Shown: positions 1 to 6,247, numbered from the stretch's first letter. The stretch is 6,598 bases of DNA from an uncultured bacterium (GCA_905215945.1 CAJMRZ010000088.1:1-6598), one strand, 5' to 3'. Numbers and translations are program-made. Notes: a model not told the origin generated them from the letters alone.

Positions 1-810
1 GCGGTAGTCGATGCCCTCGGCAGCAAGCTCGGCCACGGTCTGCTCCATGACCTTCACCATCGTGGCGTGCTCCTCGTCGGTCACGATGGGCACCGGGCTG
101 TAGACGCCCATGCCGCCGGTGTTGGGGCCCTTGTCGCCCTCGAGCGCGCGCTTGTGGTCCTGCGAGGTGGCCATGGGGCGCACGGTCTTGCCGTCGGTAA
201 AGGCCAGCAGCGAGCACTCAGGACCAATGAGCATCTCCTCGATAACCACAGTGTTGCCGGCATCACCAAAGGTGCCGCCAAAGCACTCGCGCACGGCCTC
301 CTCGGCCTGCTCAAGTTCGGTCGCCACGATAACGCCCTTGCCCGCGGCAAGGCCGTCGGCCTTGACGACCAGCGGGGCGCCCTGCTCGCGCACGTAGGCG
401 AGAGCCGAAACCTCGTCGGTAAACGAGCCGTAGGCTGCCGTCGGAATACCCGCGCGCTCCATGAGCTGCTTGGAGAACAGCTTGGAGCCCTCCATCTGGG
501 CGCCCTCGGCACCCGGGCCAAAGCAGGGAATACCCGCCGCACGCACGGCGTCGGCCACGCCCGCCACGAGCGGAGCCTCGGGGCCAATTACCACGAGCCC
601 GCATCCGTGGCTCTGGGCAAACGCCGCCACGGCCGCAGGATCGCAGTCGTCGAGAACAACGTTCTCGCCACAGCTCGCGGTGCCGCCGTTACCCGGCGCA
701 ATGTAGAGCTTGCCGGCGCGCGGTGATGCTGCGAGCTTGGCTGCCAAAGCATGCTCACGGCCGCCGCTGCCCAACAACAGGATGTCGATGGTTTGAGTGT
801 CCGCCTTCAA
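1..810 (-). CDS. purD: Phosphoribosylamine-glycine ligase (GAR synthetase), 3' end cut by window
   Basis: PurD joins glycine to 5-phosphoribosylamine with ATP, giving glycinamide ribonucleotide, the second step of de novo purine synthesis in the cytoplasm. The visible 270 residues show the N-terminal nucleotide-binding-like motif GSGGREHA (14-21), the linker VIGPEAPLVAG (74-84), the ATP-grasp segment PLVVKADGLAAGKGV (146-160) and the signature EGDKGPNTGGMG (224-235). The family is usually about 420-430 residues, so roughly 150 C-terminal residues lie beyond the left edge. The start is a TTG at 808-810, chosen because a strong AGGAGG lies 5 nt upstream and the conserved N-terminus follows at once; no in-frame ATG fits. 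It lies 118 nt downstream of purA in the same direction, so co-transcription is plausible, with a structured spacer between. The frame is intact as far as seen. Identity is secure. Confidence 0.96.
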   Translation of the reverse strand, partial: MKADTQTIDILLLGSGGREHALAAKLAASPRAGKLYIAPGNGGTASCGENVVLDDCDPAAVAAFAQSHGCGLVVIGPEAPLVAGVADAVRAAGIPCFGPGAEGAQMEGSKLFSKQLMERAGIPTAAYGSFTDEVSALAYVREQGAPLVVKADGLAAGKGVIVATELEQAEEAVRECFGGTFGDAGNTVVIEEMLIGPECSLLAFTDGKTVRPMATSQDHKRALEGDKGPNTGGMGVYSPVPIVTDEEHATMVKVMEQTVAELAAEGIDYR

Positions 811-815
811 GGGTG

Positions 816-821
816 CCTCCT
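816..821 (-). promoter_or_regulatory. Shine-Dalgarno site fixing the TTG start of purD
   Basis: The minus strand reads AGGAGG here, 5 nt before the TTG at 808-810. This is near-perfect complementarity to the 16S anti-SD and supports the rare start codon over later in-frame TTG codons (residues 12-13), which lack such a site. Confidence 0.8.
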
Positions 822-838
822 CTATGGATGAACGGCCC

Positions 839-906
839 GCTCCGCGCGAGCCCTTTGCAAGCAAATATACCCCTCGGCCGCCCGTCCGGGCTGCAAAGGG
901 GTATAT
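839..906 (-). promoter_or_regulatory. purA-purD spacer with competing RNA hairpins (candidate attenuator or terminator)
   Basis: In the transcript running from purA to purD, ATATACCCCT (906-897) can pair perfectly with AGGGGTATAT (874-865), enclosing an inner GCCC/GGGC hairpin (891-888 with 883-880). Alternatively CCCTTTGCA (900-892) can pair perfectly with TGCAAAGGG (859-851). The two pairings share bases 897-900 and exclude each other. A small GCTC/GAGC stem (851-848 with 842-839) follows, then the purD SD. The first stem is followed by TTTGCTTG, not a proper U-run, so a plain intrinsic terminator is doubtful. The pairing is seen directly; any regulatory role is inference. It resembles no known riboswitch class that I recognise. 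Confidence 0.45.
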
Positions 907-928
907 CGCAATAACCAAATAGTCCCGA

Positions 929-2224
<1,296 letters not shown>

Positions 2225-2281
2225 TTACATTCATGGACTGTCTACGCGCCACGCCGGCACGCAGAAGCACAAAACATTCCC

Positions 2282-2310
2282 AGTATACCCGTGCAACGGG
2301 CGCCTGTCCT
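2282..2310 (-). promoter_or_regulatory. Candidate purA promoter overlapping the dnaB stop codon
   Basis: On the minus strand AGGACA (2310-2305) and TATACT (2287-2282) are separated by 17 nt, a fair sigma-70-type match (4/6 and 5/6). Transcription would start near 2275, giving a leader of about 60 nt before the purA ATG. No clear terminator is seen between dnaB and purA, so readthrough from dnaB is also possible. This is a sequence-pattern prediction only. Confidence 0.4.
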
Positions 2311-3700
2311 ACTCCTCGGCATGTGCCCCATCAAGCTCATAGAACTTGGTGGATGCCGGCAGGAACATCAGGTCGACGTCGCCGATCGGGCCCGAACGGT
2401 TCTTGGCCACGACGATACGCGTAACGCCCTCGTCGGGTCGATCGTCGCGCGAGGCCTCGGCCTCGTCGGCGGAGCGGTCCAAGAACATGACGATATCGGC
2501 GTCCTGCTCGATGGAGCCCGATTCACGAAGGTCGGAAAGCTGCGGGCGCTTGCCGGTACGGGATTCAACCTGACGCGAGAGCTGCGACAGCGCGATGAGC
2601 GGGATCTTGAGCTCCTTGGCCATGATCTTCAGACCACGCGACATCTCCGAAACCTCGACGGTACGGCTCTCAGAACGACGACCCGGCGGAGGACTCACCA
2701 GCTGCAGGTAGTCCAGGATGATGATTGCCTTCTCCTTGTTATGGAGCATACGGCGGCTCTTGGCGCGAATCTCGGTCACTGTGGTGCCGGGCGTATCGTC
2801 AATCAGAATATCGAGCTTGGACAAGGTCTGCGTGGCCTCATTGATATTGGCCCACTGCTCGGGGCTAATGCGGCCCATGCGGAAGTCACTGATCGAGATC
2901 ATGGCGTAGGCGCAAATCAGACGCTGGGCAATTTCCTTGCCCGACATCTCCAGCGAGAAGAAGCCGACGGTATAGCCCGCAGCGGCGGCGTTGAGCGCCA
3001 GGTTCAAAGCGAACGACGTCTTACCTACAGCAGGACGGGCGCCGATGATGATGAGCTGACCCTCACGGAAACCCATGAGCATGCGGTCGAGCGACGGGAA
3101 GCCCGTGGGCACGCCCGCAGCCTGGCCACCGGCCTGGCACACTTCCTCGGCCTCGTTATAGGCCTCCACCATAAACTCGGTCAGTGTCTTGTAGCTCGAC
3201 TTGACCTCGCGTGCCGTAACCTTGAGCAGCTTGCTCTCGGCCAGCTCCACGACCTCTTTGGTGTCGGTGGGGGCGTTATAGGCCAGCGCGTTAATCTCGT
3301 TGGTGGCGCCGATCAGCTCACGCAGCATCGAATCGCGGCGAACGATGGCGGCATGGTGCTGCCAGTTGACGAGCGACAGGGTCTGACCCATCAACTCCAA
3401 AATGTACGCTTCGCCGCCCACGGCATCGAGTTTGTTGATGCTTCGCAGGTAATCGATCAGCGAGATGGAGTCGATAGGAATGCGGCTGTTGTACATATCG
3501 ACCATCGCGGTATAGATGGTCTTATGAATGGGCCGGTAGAAGTCATCGGGCTGCAGCTCGACCTGGGCCTCTTCGACCACCTCGGGCGATAGCAGCATAG
3601 CGGCCAGTACATTGGCCTCTGCATCTTGGTTTTGGGGAAGACCCAACTTTGAGCCGCGGTCCTCAACCGTCAGCCCGGTCTCCCTATCGTCATATGCCAT
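2309..3700 (-). CDS. dnaB: Replicative DNA helicase DnaB
   Basis: DnaB is the hexameric 5'-3' helicase that unwinds the fork and recruits primase. The 463-residue product has the usual family length (about 450-470). The N-terminal helical domain starts around PQNQDAEANVLAAML (22-36) and is followed by a linker and a RecA-like ATPase domain. That domain contains Walker A GARPAVGKT (220-228), SLEMS with the catalytic Glu (249-253), Walker B IIILDYLQL (326-334), SQLSRQVESR (372-381), SDLRESGSIEQDAD (389-402) and KNRSGPIG (433-440) with the likely arginine finger. No intein interrupts the motifs. I chose the ATG at 3698-3700 because GAGG lies 6 nt upstream. An ATG four codons earlier (3710-3712) lacks an SD and would place that GAGG inside the gene. 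It is separated from rplI by a strong terminator, so it probably has its own promoter. Confidence 0.97.
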   Translation of the reverse strand: MAYDDRETGLTVEDRGSKLGLPQNQDAEANVLAAMLLSPEVVEEAQVELQPDDFYRPIHKTIYTAMVDMYNSRIPIDSISLIDYLRSINKLDAVGGEAYILELMGQTLSLVNWQHHAAIVRRDSMLRELIGATNEINALAYNAPTDTKEVVELAESKLLKVTAREVKSSYKTLTEFMVEAYNEAEEVCQAGGQAAGVPTGFPSLDRMLMGFREGQLIIIGARPAVGKTSFALNLALNAAAAGYTVGFFSLEMSGKEIAQRLICAYAMISISDFRMGRISPEQWANINEATQTLSKLDILIDDTPGTTVTEIRAKSRRMLHNKEKAIIILDYLQLVSPPPGRRSESRTVEVSEMSRGLKIMAKELKIPLIALSQLSRQVESRTGKRPQLSDLRESGSIEQDADIVMFLDRSADEAEASRDDRPDEGVTRIVVAKNRSGPIGDVDLMFLPASTKFYELDGAHAEE

Positions 3701-3706
3701 GAGCAT

Positions 3707-3710
3707 CCTC
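3707..3710 (-). promoter_or_regulatory. SD that favours the inner start codon of dnaB
   Basis: The minus strand reads GAGG here, 6 nt before the ATG at 3698-3700. The four-codon-longer alternative start at 3712 has only GCAAGCGATATGA upstream, with no useful SD, so the shorter N-terminus MAYDDRETG is preferred. Confidence 0.6.
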
Positions 3711-3733
3711 ATTCATATCGCTTGCGAGCATCC

Positions 3734-3742
3734 ATAGTATCA
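3734..3742 (-). promoter_or_regulatory. Candidate extended -10 promoter for dnaB
   Basis: The minus strand reads TGATACTAT, an extended -10 (TGN plus TACTAT), about 34 nt before the preferred dnaB start. No good -35 lies 16-18 nt upstream. TATATA at 3813-3808 is an alternative -10, also without a convincing -35. A promoter is expected here because the upstream operon ends in a strong terminator. Confidence 0.3.
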
Positions 3743-3853
3743 GCCACGGTCCCAAAACGCGCCGCGCACCGCCAATCATCACCGAACCAAACGGATGAAG
3801 GGTCCTGTATATAGGGCTTCGACGCAACGTTCACCATGACACTCACTCAGCGC

Positions 3854-3892
3854 AAAAAACAAAAGGGCGCCCTGGTTTCCCAGAGCGCCCTT
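3854..3892 (-). terminator. Intrinsic terminator of the rpsF-ssb-rpsR-rplI operon
   Basis: Reading leftward, a 13-bp stem (AAGGGCGCTCTGG with CCAGGGCGCCCTT, one G-U pair) closes a GAAA tetraloop and is followed by TTGTTTTTT. It begins about 33 nt after the rplI stop. This is a textbook Rho-independent terminator and separates the ribosomal-protein operon from dnaB. Confidence 0.93.
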
Positions 3893-3924
3893 CTTAGAAC
3901 AAGATTGTTGCGTTGCAGCAAATG

Positions 3925-4464
3925 CTACTCGGCAGCAGCCTCAGTCTCGACCTCGGCGGTCTCGGCCTCGGCGACCTCAGCGGCCTCCTCGACCTCAGCC
4001 TCGGCAGCGAGCTCCTCGGCGGTAACGCCGACGAGAACGACAACCTCGGCCTTGATCTCGCGGTACAGCGAGATGGCAACGGTGTGGGCACCGGCAACCT
4101 TGATGGGCTTACCGAGCTCGACGCGCTTGCGGTCGATGTCCATACCGAGCTGAGCCTTGATGGCGTCAGCAATCATAGCAGCGGTAACGGAGCCAAAGAG
4201 GATGCCCTCGTCGCCGACCTTGACGTCAACGGTGACCGTCTTGCCCTCGAAGGCAGCCTTGGTCTCGTTGGCGGTAGCCAGACGGACGGCCTCGCGCTTG
4301 GCGATGTTGTTGCGACGCTCGTCAAGCTGCTTGAGGTTGCCCTTGGTGGCGGCAACAGCGAGCTTCTTGGGGAACAGGAAGTTCTCAGCGTAACCCTGAG
4401 CGACCTCTACGACGTCACCCTCGCCGCCCTTGCCCTTGATCTCATCGAGAAGAATAACCTTCAT
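3925..4464 (-). CDS. rplI: 50S ribosomal protein L9 with an acidic Ala/Glu-rich C-terminal tail
   Basis: L9 binds 23S rRNA at the base of the L1 stalk and helps maintain reading fidelity. The N-terminal rRNA-binding domain is clear: MKVILLDEI, then GKGGEGDVVEVAQGYAENFL (11-30) and FPKKLAVAAT (31-40). A helical connector (about 41-75) and a C-terminal domain ending near AEVVVLV (139-145) follow. The protein is 179 residues against about 149 in E. coli and B. subtilis. The extra roughly 32 residues (148-179) are almost only Glu, Ala, Val and Thr, and are likely disordered and strongly acidic. The ATG at 4464 is preceded by GGGAG 7 nt upstream, and only 15 nt separate it from the rpsR stop, so the genes are co-transcribed and probably translationally coupled. 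It is the last gene before the terminator. Confidence 0.97.
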   Translation of the reverse strand: MKVILLDEIKGKGGEGDVVEVAQGYAENFLFPKKLAVAATKGNLKQLDERRNNIAKREAVRLATANETKAAFEGKTVTVDVKVGDEGILFGSVTAAMIADAIKAQLGMDIDRKRVELGKPIKVAGAHTVAISLYREIKAEVVVLVGVTAEELAAEAEVEEAAEVAEAETAEVETEAAAE

Positions 4465-4479
4465 GATGCGTCTCCCTTC

Positions 4480-4746
4480 TTAGCCGCGGTCGCGGTTGCC
4501 ACGAGAGGAAACCACGGGGACGGTGTACGGCAGGAGAGCCATCTCGCGGGCGCGCTTGATGGCGTTGGCGATGTCATGCTGATGCTGCGTGCAAGCGCCA
4601 GTGACGCGACGGGGCTTGATCTTGCCACGGTCGGTCATGTACTTACGGAGAAGCTGAGTGTCCTTATAGTCGATGAACTCAGTGTTCTCCTTGCAGAACT
4701 GGCAGTACTTACGACGCGGCTGACGTGCAGAAAAATCATTAGCCAT
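4480..4746 (-). CDS. rpsR: 30S ribosomal protein S18, zinc-ribbon (C+) type
   Basis: S18 pairs with S6 on the platform of the 30S subunit. The 88-residue product contains the family core from [10 protein letters not shown] through [18 protein letters not shown] and [12 protein letters not shown] to [13 protein letters not shown]. Cys15, Cys18, Cys52 and His55 form a CX2C...CX2H set, which fits the zinc-binding form of S18; many actinobacteria also carry a Cys-less paralogue under Zur control. I chose the ATG at 4744-4746, with AAAGGT 8 nt upstream. A longer in-frame start at 4797 would add 17 residues (beginning MRGGFGSPK) encoded by a spacer that forms a hairpin, and S18 proteins do not have such an extension. 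The gene lies 72 nt after ssb and 15 nt before rplI. Confidence 0.97.
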   Translation of the reverse strand: MANDFSARQPRRKYCQFCKENTEFIDYKDTQLLRKYMTDRGKIKPRRVTGACTQHQHDIANAIKRAREMALLPYTVPVVSSRGNRDRG

Positions 4747-4765
4747 GTCAAAATACCTTTCGTTT

Positions 4766-4791
4766 GGCAACTTCGGCGAACCGAAGCCGCC
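4766..4791 (-). promoter_or_regulatory. Hairpin in the ssb-rpsR spacer
   Basis: In the operon transcript GGCGGCTTCGG pairs with CCGAAGTTGCC (11 bp including two G-U pairs) around a UUCG loop. It ends a few bases before the rpsR SD (AAAGGT) and is not followed by a U-run, so it is not a terminator. A role in mRNA processing, protection or control of rpsR translation is possible but unproven. Confidence 0.6.
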
Positions 4792-4818
4792 TCTCACTCA
4801 AAAATAGGTGAACAGCCC

Positions 4819-5271
4819 TTAGAACGGGATGTCCTCATCGTAGACGTCGACCGCGGGCGGCGTAGCCACCGGTGCGGCAGGACGCGCTGCGGGCGCGGGA
4901 GCTGCGGGGGCGTAACCGCCCTGATCGTAGCCACCCTGGCCACCACGGGAGCTCATAAACTCGATCTCATCGACGATGACCTCAAGCTTGCTCCGGCGCT
5001 GGCCGTCGCGCTCCCAAGAGCTGTAGCGCAGCTTGCCCTCGATCGCGACCTTGTTTCCCTTTGCCAGGAAACGGCTCACGGCCTCGGCGCGCGTGCCGAA
5101 CATAGTGCAGTCGACAAAGTTGGGATAGTCCTCCCACTCGCCAGTCTGCGGGTTGCGGCGACGATCGTTCACGGCGACGCCAAAGGACAGAACCTGGGTT
5201 CCGCCAGCGGTGGCGCGCAGCTCGGGATCACGCGTGAGGTTACCGGTGATGTTCACTCGATTGATGCTCAT
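4819..5271 (-). CDS. ssb: Single-stranded DNA-binding protein
   Basis: SSB coats single-stranded DNA during replication, repair and recombination and recruits partner proteins through its C-terminal tip. Residues 1 to about 107 form the OB-fold domain, starting MSINRVNITGNLTRDPELR and including VLSFGVAVNDR (27-37), EDYPNFVDCTMFGTRAE (47-63) and KVAIEGKLRYSSWERDGQRR (74-93). A Gly/Tyr stretch (110-120) and a Pro/Ala-rich disordered linker (121-140) follow. The protein ends in DEDIPF (145-150), the canonical acidic partner-binding tip. At 150 residues it is normal to slightly short. The ATG at 5271 has AGGAAG 9 nt upstream. It lies between rpsF and rpsR as in many bacteria, so its supply is tied to ribosomal-protein transcription. 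Confidence 0.98.
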   Translation of the reverse strand: MSINRVNITGNLTRDPELRATAGGTQVLSFGVAVNDRRRNPQTGEWEDYPNFVDCTMFGTRAEAVSRFLAKGNKVAIEGKLRYSSWERDGQRRSKLEVIVDEIEFMSSRGGQGGYDQGGYAPAAPAPAARPAAPVATPPAVDVYDEDIPF

Positions 5272-5319
5272 AACTCACTACTTCCTCTTGGGGCACAAGC
5301 CCAGTCCAAAACGACAGTC

Positions 5320-5613
5320 TTACTCCTGGTCGTCGCGACGGACGATCATGTGGCGAACCACAGCGTCGGTGATGCGCAGGACGCGATCAAGCTCGGCGAT
5401 CTGGGTAGGATCTGCGTGGAAGTTGATGAGGGTGTAGTCACCATCGGTGAGATCGTTGATCTCGTAGGCGAGCTTGCGCTTGCCCCACTCGTCAACGGAG
5501 TCGACCTTGCCAGCGCCCTCAGCGATCGTGGTATCGATACGCTTCATAACAGCGAGACGAGTCTCGGGGTCGAGCGACGGGTCAACAAAGAACAGCAGTT
5601 CATAAGCCTTCAT
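5320..5613 (-). CDS. rpsF: 30S ribosomal protein S6
   Basis: S6 binds 16S rRNA cooperatively with S18 on the 30S platform. The 97-residue product (family about 95-100 in Gram-positives) shows MKAYELLFFVDPSL at the start, the conserved EWGKRKLAYEINDLTDGDY (42-60), NFHADP and the C-terminal strand ITDAVVRHMIVR. The ATG at 5611-5613 has AGGAGGT 6 nt upstream; an in-frame ATG seven codons earlier would put this SD inside the gene and is rejected. It is the first gene of the rpsF-ssb-rpsR-rplI operon. It is preceded by a leader with a stable hairpin and by a good promoter, and followed by ssb after 48 nt. In several phyla the S6:S18 pair represses its own operon through a leader RNA; whether this leader does so is not shown. 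Confidence 0.98.
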   Translation of the reverse strand: MKAYELLFFVDPSLDPETRLAVMKRIDTTIAEGAGKVDSVDEWGKRKLAYEINDLTDGDYTLINFHADPTQIAELDRVLRITDAVVRHMIVRRDDQE

Positions 5614-5639
5614 ATTGTCACCTCCTCTGGGCAAATGTG

Positions 5640-5668
5640 GCTTCAGGTCGTGAAGGTGCGCCTGAAGC
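5640..5668 (-). promoter_or_regulatory. rpsF leader hairpin, candidate autoregulatory site
   Basis: In the leader RNA GCTTCAGG pairs perfectly with CCTGAAGC around a 13-nt loop, about 14 nt before the rpsF SD. Position fits the S6:S18-responsive leaders known upstream of rpsF in other bacteria, but the conserved CCG bulge I associate with that motif is not visible. The structure is seen; the function is inference. Confidence 0.45.
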
Positions 5669-5684
5669 AGGAAAAGACTTGGTA

Positions 5685-5713
5685 ATAATATCTTTCAACC
5701 TCCTAGGCTGCAA
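5685..5713 (-). promoter_or_regulatory. Promoter of the rpsF-ssb-rpsR-rplI operon
   Basis: On the minus strand TTGCAG (5713-5708) and TATTAT (5690-5685) are separated by exactly 17 nt. The -10 matches 5 of 6 consensus bases and the -35 keeps the key TTG. Transcription would start near 5678, giving a leader of about 65 nt that holds the 5640-5668 hairpin. Confidence 0.65.
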
Positions 5714-5724
5714 GAATATGCAGC
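5707..5724. promoter_or_regulatory. Palindrome over the rpsF -35 box, possible operator
   Basis: GCTGCA-N6-TGCAGC is a perfect 6-bp inverted repeat with an AGAATA spacer, and its left arm covers the -35 hexamer. The symmetry and location are typical of a dimeric regulator site, but no regulator is known from the sequence and the match could be chance. Confidence 0.35.
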
Positions 5725-5812
5725 TACAACCTCATGACCTCCACATATGCCCATACTCGCACGACGTTTCATGCGCATTCCAACCAAATGCCGACCAAAA
5801 GCTTGACGGATC

Positions 5813-5949
5813 TGTGGACAAGATACGGTGCCGTGGGGACAAGCTGAGCCAAGTCGCAGGTCAACGGGCGCATGGTTGTGGTCGCAAAATGCATACCAGT
5901 GGTCTAATTGATCGCCAAAAAGATTTTAAATTCGTTTGCTCGTGGTCTA
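5813..5949. repeat. Five short G[T/G]GG[A/T]C elements at 21/43/21/43-bp spacing
   Basis: On the plus strand GTGGAC (5814), GGGGAC (5835), GTGGTC (5878), GTGGTC (5899) and GTGGTC (5942) share one orientation. Start-to-start distances are 21, 43, 21 and 43 bp, or about 2, 4, 2 and 4 helical turns. The first two fall in DnaA-box-like 9-mers; the last two share the 8-mer GTGGTCTA. They would present the same DNA face to a protein. Whether this is an origin-like array, a regulator array or coincidence is open. Confidence 0.4.
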
Positions 5950-6064
5950 TAAAGTCCTTTTTTGAGCAATTCGCATAGCATGATTTTGCTGGTCAGACTG
6001 CATGTGACGCGCGTTTTAGGCACAGCGCGAGACGCTGTGGATCAAAAAATGCCAACTTTTCTGT

Positions 6065-6092
6065 TTGCACTTTGCGATTCCTCGTGTATACT
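6065..6092 (+). promoter_or_regulatory. Promoter for tRNA-Ser(GGA)
   Basis: TTGCAC (6065-6070) and TATACT (6087-6092) are 16 nt apart and a TG precedes the -10. Transcription would start near 6099, about 10 nt before the mature tRNA 5' end. This is the best promoter match on the plus strand of the window. Confidence 0.7.
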
Positions 6093-6108
6093 GACTTTCG
6101 CATTTAAC

Positions 6109-6199
6109 GGAGAGTTGTCCGAGTGGCCGAAGGAGCACGATTGGAAATCGTGTAGGCGTCAAAAGCGTCTCCAGGGTTCAAATCCCTGACTCTCCGCCA
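6109..6199 (+). tRNA. tRNA-Ser(GGA), CCA encoded
   Basis: A class II tRNA with a perfect 7-bp acceptor stem (GGAGAGT with ACTCTCC), discriminator G and encoded CCA (6197-6199). The anticodon stem is CACGA/TCGTG, the loop TTGGAAA gives anticodon GGA at 6143-6145, the long variable arm is AGGCG/CGTCT, and the T arm is CAGGG-TTCAAAT-CCCTG. It reads serine codons UCC and UCU. The long variable arm fits serine, and all arms pair well, so it should be functional. It has its own promoter and a terminator directly downstream. Confidence 0.97.
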
Positions 6200-6207
6200 G
6201 TTAATTC

Positions 6208-6238
6208 CAAAGCAGGCCTTCGAGCCTGCTTTGTTTTT
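6208..6238 (+). terminator. Intrinsic terminator after tRNA-Ser(GGA)
   Basis: CAAAGCAGGC pairs perfectly with GCCTGCTTTG (10 bp) around a CTTCGA loop and is followed by TTTTT. It lies 9 nt after the CCA end of the first tRNA and 9 nt before the second tRNA. Confidence 0.9.
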
Positions 6239-6247
6239 ACCCCACGC

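Larger units (their letters stand above)
5614..6108. other. Intergenic region between divergent rpsF and tRNA-Ser, with DnaA-box-like sites
   Basis: No convincing protein gene lies here. A 113-codon plus-strand frame (5637-5978) covers the rpsF promoter, lacks an SD and resembles no family I know. The segment is about 48% G+C, lower than the genes, with an AT-rich part at about 5912-5990. It holds the rpsF promoter and palindrome (5685-5724) and the tRNA promoter (6065-6092). TTGTCCACA (minus strand, 5821-5813) is identical to the DnaA box preferred in Streptomyces. Close variants occur at 5842-5834 (TTGTCCCCA, minus), 6044-6036 (TGATCCACA, minus) and 5737-5745 (ACCTCCACA, plus). A perfect 7-bp inverted repeat CACAGCG/CGCTGTG (6021-6039) overlaps the third. 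Genes diverge from the region on both sides. Confidence 0.5.

Noticed and set aside
67..726. A 219-codon plus-strand open frame antisense to purD
   Set aside because: The His/Ala/Gly/Arg-rich product is typical of an antisense shadow in high-GC DNA; the minus strand is clearly PurD.
2291..3592. A 433-codon plus-strand open frame antisense to dnaB
   Set aside because: It mirrors dnaB codons, has no SD or recognisable domain, and dnaB carries every helicase motif.
3698..3712. Longer dnaB start four codons upstream
   Set aside because: No SD precedes it, while GAGG is correctly spaced for the inner ATG.
4747..4797. 17-residue N-terminal extension of S18 from an upstream ATG
   Set aside because: The segment forms the spacer hairpin and SD, and S18 proteins begin near the [15 protein letters not shown] region.
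3913..5685. A 590-codon plus-strand open frame antisense to rplI, rpsR, ssb and rpsF
   Set aside because: The four operon genes happen to share one reading frame, and their G/C-biased codons keep the antisense frame free of stops. The product is low-complexity, has no domain, and the opposite strand encodes four unmistakable proteins.
5623..5700. A 26-codon TTG frame in the rpsF leader ending at the TGA inside the rpsF SD, as a leader peptide
   Set aside because: The AGGAGG upstream touches the TTG with no spacer, and the inferred transcription start (about 5678) lies downstream of it, so it would not be in the mRNA.
5637..5978. A 113-codon plus-strand frame in the rpsF-tRNA spacer
   Set aside because: It starts in the rpsF leader, runs across the rpsF promoter, has no SD, and shows no family resemblance or coding character.
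5962..6189. A 75-codon plus-strand frame running into tRNA-Ser(GGA)
   Set aside because: It overlaps the tRNA promoter and most of the tRNA gene, and has no SD.
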